Assembly: GCA_008360975.2 (NCBI GenBank)
Contig: CM039196.1
Coordinates: 1,302,001-1,366,000 of the forward strand
Source: Lichenostomus cassidix
Taxonomy: Eukaryota > Chordata > Aves > Passeriformes > Meliphagidae
Length of the DNA stretch: 64,000 nucleotides
Direction of reading: 5' to 3'
Shown here: piece after piece, positions 60,341 through 64,000 of the stretch
Numbering within the stretch: the first letter of the stretch is position 1
How the letters are laid out: the number at the start of each line of letters is the position of its first letter
Notes under the pieces: model-generated
Databases searched by the model: none
What the model was told of the DNA's origin: nothing
What the model saw: only the letters and a program-made list of their open reading frames with translations
Program-made: the position numbers and the translations under genes

Positions 60341-63300
60341 CCTTTCCTCAAGTATGGGATTTTTTTTTCCCTTTAATTTTTTTCGCTGAAGAAAAAATTA
60401 ATACCACTTTAATTACAGGTTTAGATAATGCTAATTTCAATTTACTTTTCTTTGTTGCATTGGATGGTTTGAAATCCATCCAGCAGCAGGAAGAAGAGGA
60501 TTAATAATGAGCACTGGCAAAAACAGTGAGTGAAGGAACAAGGGTGATGGTTGTCAGCAGTTCAGGGAGCTGCAGGGGGAATTCAAGTTCCTTAATGCAG
60601 ACAAAAATACGTGTTTCAGTCCTCTCATTACTCAGATATTGGCTTTTGCAGATGTTTACAGCAAACTTCACCATTTCTGTGTTAGCAAGGAGATGAGCTG
60701 GAGGCAGAAGGGTTGTTGTGCTGCTAGGAGTGTTGGCAGGAAAATCCCATCTCTGGGGGGATGGAGGGAGTGGGTGGATGGGGAAAGGAAGTCTCCTCAG
60801 CTGATGGAATATTGTCCTCAGCCATGTGCTGTCCAGGAGTGTGGAAAAGGAACAGGAACAGATGCAAAACCAACAGCTAGAGACCTGTAAAGGAACTTTC
60901 TCATGGGACAAAGTCACAAAAGTCAGCAGAAATCTAAATGTCCTCTCTCAGGCTCAGCACACAACTTGAGCTAAGGCTGAGTTCTCTGCTTAACAAGGAT
61001 GTTCAGTTAATTAGAGAAAATTAATTACCACGTCTGGGGCAGGAAGCAAGGCAAGTCCCCCACAAGTGAAAGGACATGCTGCTCCATAGCAGAGCCCACT
61101 GGGGTTTGTTCAAAGTCCCAACCTGAAATGGAAACAAAGAGAAGAAATCAAAGAACAGCAGAAATAGGGGAGGTGCAGAAAAGCAGAGCTGGGAGCTGCC
61201 ATCACCCTGCTGCACGTTGCTGCTTTGTTCTGGTCACAGCCATTTGCTCATCCATCAGGTGGGGAATTAAAAAAAAAACCCCAAAACTAGGAGTGCTGCA
61301 GGTTCCTCCTGGCTGCAGGAAGCACCATTCCTTCTCCTCCCCTGTTCTGCTGCACCATTCCTCACCTCCAGGCAGCTCTGAACCACCCAGCTGTGACTGC
61401 ACCTCACACTGTCCCAGGCAGGGAAAAAGCCTTTGATGGGGAATGGTTTTATGAGCTCTTTGATCATTTGATGAGGTGGCAGCCAGCAGCACCTATCAGC
61501 ACAGAGATAAGAGAATACAGATTACATTTTCTCACCTTTTTTTCTGGTCTCTTTTTAAAGGGTAATGTCTCTGTTTTCCTCTCTGCAGCGACTCCACCTG
61601 AACTGAGAGTATTTTGAGGTTTCCTTGCCTTGTTATCCTGTTTGGCTTCACTTATCAGCTCACAGGCTGGAAGGGATTCTCTGAGGAGCTCTTTGGAGGG
61701 GTGATGGATGAATTACAGAGGAAACAAGCATGTAGCTCAGGAGGGGCTGGACCTGCTGTGTGCTCTCCTGGCTTGGGCACTGATGTGTTCCAAGACTTTT
61801 TCCCAGTTTCCCCTAGCTGGTCACTAATGCTGTTTGGAAAGAGCTCTCTTTTGTTTGCCATTAATCATCTCTGGCACATCACTGCATTTCTCTTTTTCCC
61901 CTGTGCTCAAGGTCAGCCTCACCCCTTGGCAGAGAAGCACAGAGGTCTGAAGCTGTGTGGAAGATGTGCAGCTTGATTTCTTCATGTTTCCTGCAAGAAC
62001 TGCTCTGCTCTTGCAGCTAAACATCAACACAATCACAGGCACATCAGCAGTCACTTTCTAGCTTTTTTCCCCAAATTCTTTCCTTTTCCTAGGGAAGATC
62101 TGGCTGAGGTCAAAGCTGGTGTTGTCATTTAGCTCGCAGGGAATTCTGCAAGAATGTTTGCAGGGAATTCTGCAGGAGCCTGGGGATGGGGATTGGGTTT
62201 TCCTGTTGGAACTGGATGTGAAAACACCTGGAAATGCTCTTTCCTGGTCCTGTGCTCAAGGCTTGTATTATTTAGTGTTTACATCAGCTTTTTATCTGAT
62301 GGCCCCAAAAATGCAGGACTTTAAAACCCAACATGCCTTATGTTGGCCATTGCAGTCCTGTGATGACAGGATGGTATTTTTATATTTCTGTTGTGGTCAA
62401 ACATCAGGAAAAAAGTGTCTTTCTAAGCAAACAAATAAATACAGAACCTTTATAATGTAATAAATAATATTATAAATATTACTTATCCATTGTATATTAT
62501 TTATACATTTTAAATAATATTTGTATCAATACAGAAGCTGGTATTTCAAAATTCCCCAGGGAGTTTCAGGCAATGTGCTTCTCATTCCAAAGACCTTTGA
62601 ACAGAGCTTCAGTGCTGAATCACCAAACCTTTTTCAATTTCAGAAAAATGTTTAGTTCAGATTCTCGGACAAAACCTCTGAGGTGTTGTTTTGTATACCT
62701 GTCACATTCCAGCCTGGCTTTGAATGCCATATTTAATAGGAGTTTGATGGAGGTTTGGGCTGGCTGCCATTCTCCAGGCAGAATTCACCAGGATTTGAGA
62801 GGGAGGAGCAGCAGAAAGCTACCAGACAGAAGCTCTGTAGTTATAATGAGTGACAAAAAAACTTTTTTTTTTTTGCTTTTTGGAGAAGTCAGACAACATC
62901 CTACAGATAAAAAGTGAAAATGTTCTGCCTGATAACATAAACAATTGATTTTGCCAACTTTCCAGCAGTTGTAATGGGGAGAAACATTTAGTCAAGAAGG
63001 GCCACAAGAGAACTTTGGAGAACTTTGCCATTTAATAACTCCTAAGTCAGGGAAGTTGAGGGAAGGCAGGGAAGAGATGTGATAATCTGGCACAAGTGCT
63101 GACCTCGTGCTAAGGGAATTCTAATGCAGGGAAGCTTTGGAGCTTTTCTCTTTCATTAATATAAATCCAAATGTACTGAATTAATTCAGCTGTGCTCCTG
63201 GATTTGATCATTCCTTGGCTGGATGAGCAGAGAACGAGTGATGAAGTTCATTGCTGATTTTTGGGTACACAACTTGCCTTGTGCATTGTCCTTCACTGAC

Positions 63301-63659
63301 CAAAGTTGCTTCTCTCGTGGTGTTGGGCAAATCAAAAATAAATGAAAACCAAAGAGCTGAAGAAATACTAACAGTGGCTGGATGGAGTTATGAGTTGTAC
63401 CTATGCAGTTGGTGTTTTTTTTGGGTTTTCTGTTGGTTTTCCTATTCCAAATTCCCTCCTGCCCTCCCTGGATTCACTGGCTTTAGTGCAATCAATACTG
63501 AGCTTTGGGAATTTTGTATCACAATAGCCTTTTTTTCCCAAGTCCCTCAGATATCTTGAGGGAACAATCCTGGAAGGGAAAATGTGTTGAGTTTGTAAAG
63601 CACAGGAATGGATACTTCACATGGAGTGCTATCCTCAGCTGCCATCTGCAAATTTGGGA
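60341..63659. other. Unique non-coding sequence
   Basis: No gene is recognised. It contains a 15-base repeated word GCAGGGAATTCTGCA at 62136 and 62160, an AT-rich run at about 62455-62530 and a T run at about 62861-62874. Frames of up to 138 residues show no domains and overlap on opposite strands. Confidence 0.5.
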
Positions 63660-63688
63660 TAATAATAATAATAATAATAATAATAATT
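63660..63688. repeat. AAT microsatellite
   Basis: A perfect run of about nine to ten AAT units, the longest trinucleotide repeat in the window. Confidence 0.95.
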
Positions 63689-64000
63689 CCCTTTGGCCTG
63701 TCCCTGGGTGTTCAGATGGAAAGCTCAGGAGAATCCAGGTGTGAAAGCAAAGGAATGAATTTCACCAGTGGCTTCAATGGGACATAAATCACTGCAATGG
63801 GAGGCAAGTTAGACCAGCTTGAAACCCATTTAGAAACCCCAGTGAGGAGATGCCCCACGAGCTTTATTCTGAGACACCAAACTGGGCTCTGCTGGCTTTG
63901 TCCCCAAGTGCCCAGAGGTGAAGGTCACAGTGCTGTGGCATTTCAGAGCCCTGTGGATGCTGCAGGACTGGGGATGGAGGGTTGGGTTCTGTGGTGGGCA
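63689..64000. other. Unique non-coding sequence to the window edge
   Basis: No gene is seen. The words CTTCAATGGGACATAAATCA and ACTGCAATGGGAGG resemble an old amniote repeat motif (CTTCAATGGGA) but are too short to assign. Confidence 0.45.

Noticed and set aside
1..64000. CRISPR arrays, bacterial operons, tRNA or rRNA genes
   Set aside because: Tandem arrays here have no unique spacers of constant length, there is no dense coding on either strand, and I found no tRNA B-box or rRNA sequence.

Overview
The window reads as vertebrate nuclear DNA without genes. CpG is scarce and TpG/CpA are plentiful. Poly-A and poly-T runs, microsatellites and many short-unit minisatellites are scattered through it, and stop codons are frequent in all frames. 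The mix of dense GC-moderate minisatellites, stretches of the type GGGGTTTTTT and two old MIR-like SINE fragments fits an amniote. I would guess a bird, possibly a songbird, but nothing in the window proves the clade. I recognise no protein-coding gene, exon series, rRNA or tRNA. The longest open frames are by-products of tandem arrays whose unit, or a multiple of it, keeps frames open, or they are unremarkable 100-210-residue frames with no domain I know.

Layout. 1-8 kb: intergenic or intronic sequence with one ~230 bp block present twice (2371 and 6221), a 21-bp minisatellite (4388) and an 18-bp one (5013). 8-15 kb: a strong inverted repeat (8781-8847), AATC and T-rich simple repeats, and a 10-bp minisatellite (14696). 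15-25 kb: possible conserved non-coding stretches (15.9 and 19.7 kb), a solo-LTR candidate with CCAAT, TATA and AATAAA signals (20485-20789), and a ~370-bp AT-only block (24.4 kb). 25-28 kb: two MIR-like fragments flanking a 30-copy 23-bp minisatellite. 30-40 kb: the most rearranged part. It holds a 142-bp block in two copies 6.5 kb apart, a four-copy 72-bp array, a ~315-bp tandem duplication, a ~300-bp block in two copies 2.3 kb apart, a 640-bp TCTG/GGGATTTCAG array and a small CpG-retaining segment. 41-48 kb: mostly unique AT-rich sequence with conserved-element character. 49-54 kb: a ~340-400 bp block in two copies, one carrying a newly expanded 16-bp array. 55-60 kb: inverted repeats, a 27-copy 10-bp array and a 96-bp tandem duplication. 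60-64 kb: mostly unique sequence.

No set of genes works together here. The notable signal is structural. Four different blocks are each duplicated at short distance (2.3-6.5 kb), always in the same orientation and at roughly 94-97% identity where I compared them, alongside adjacent duplications and many tandem arrays. I found no convincing new molecular system. All readings are by eye, without alignment or database search.
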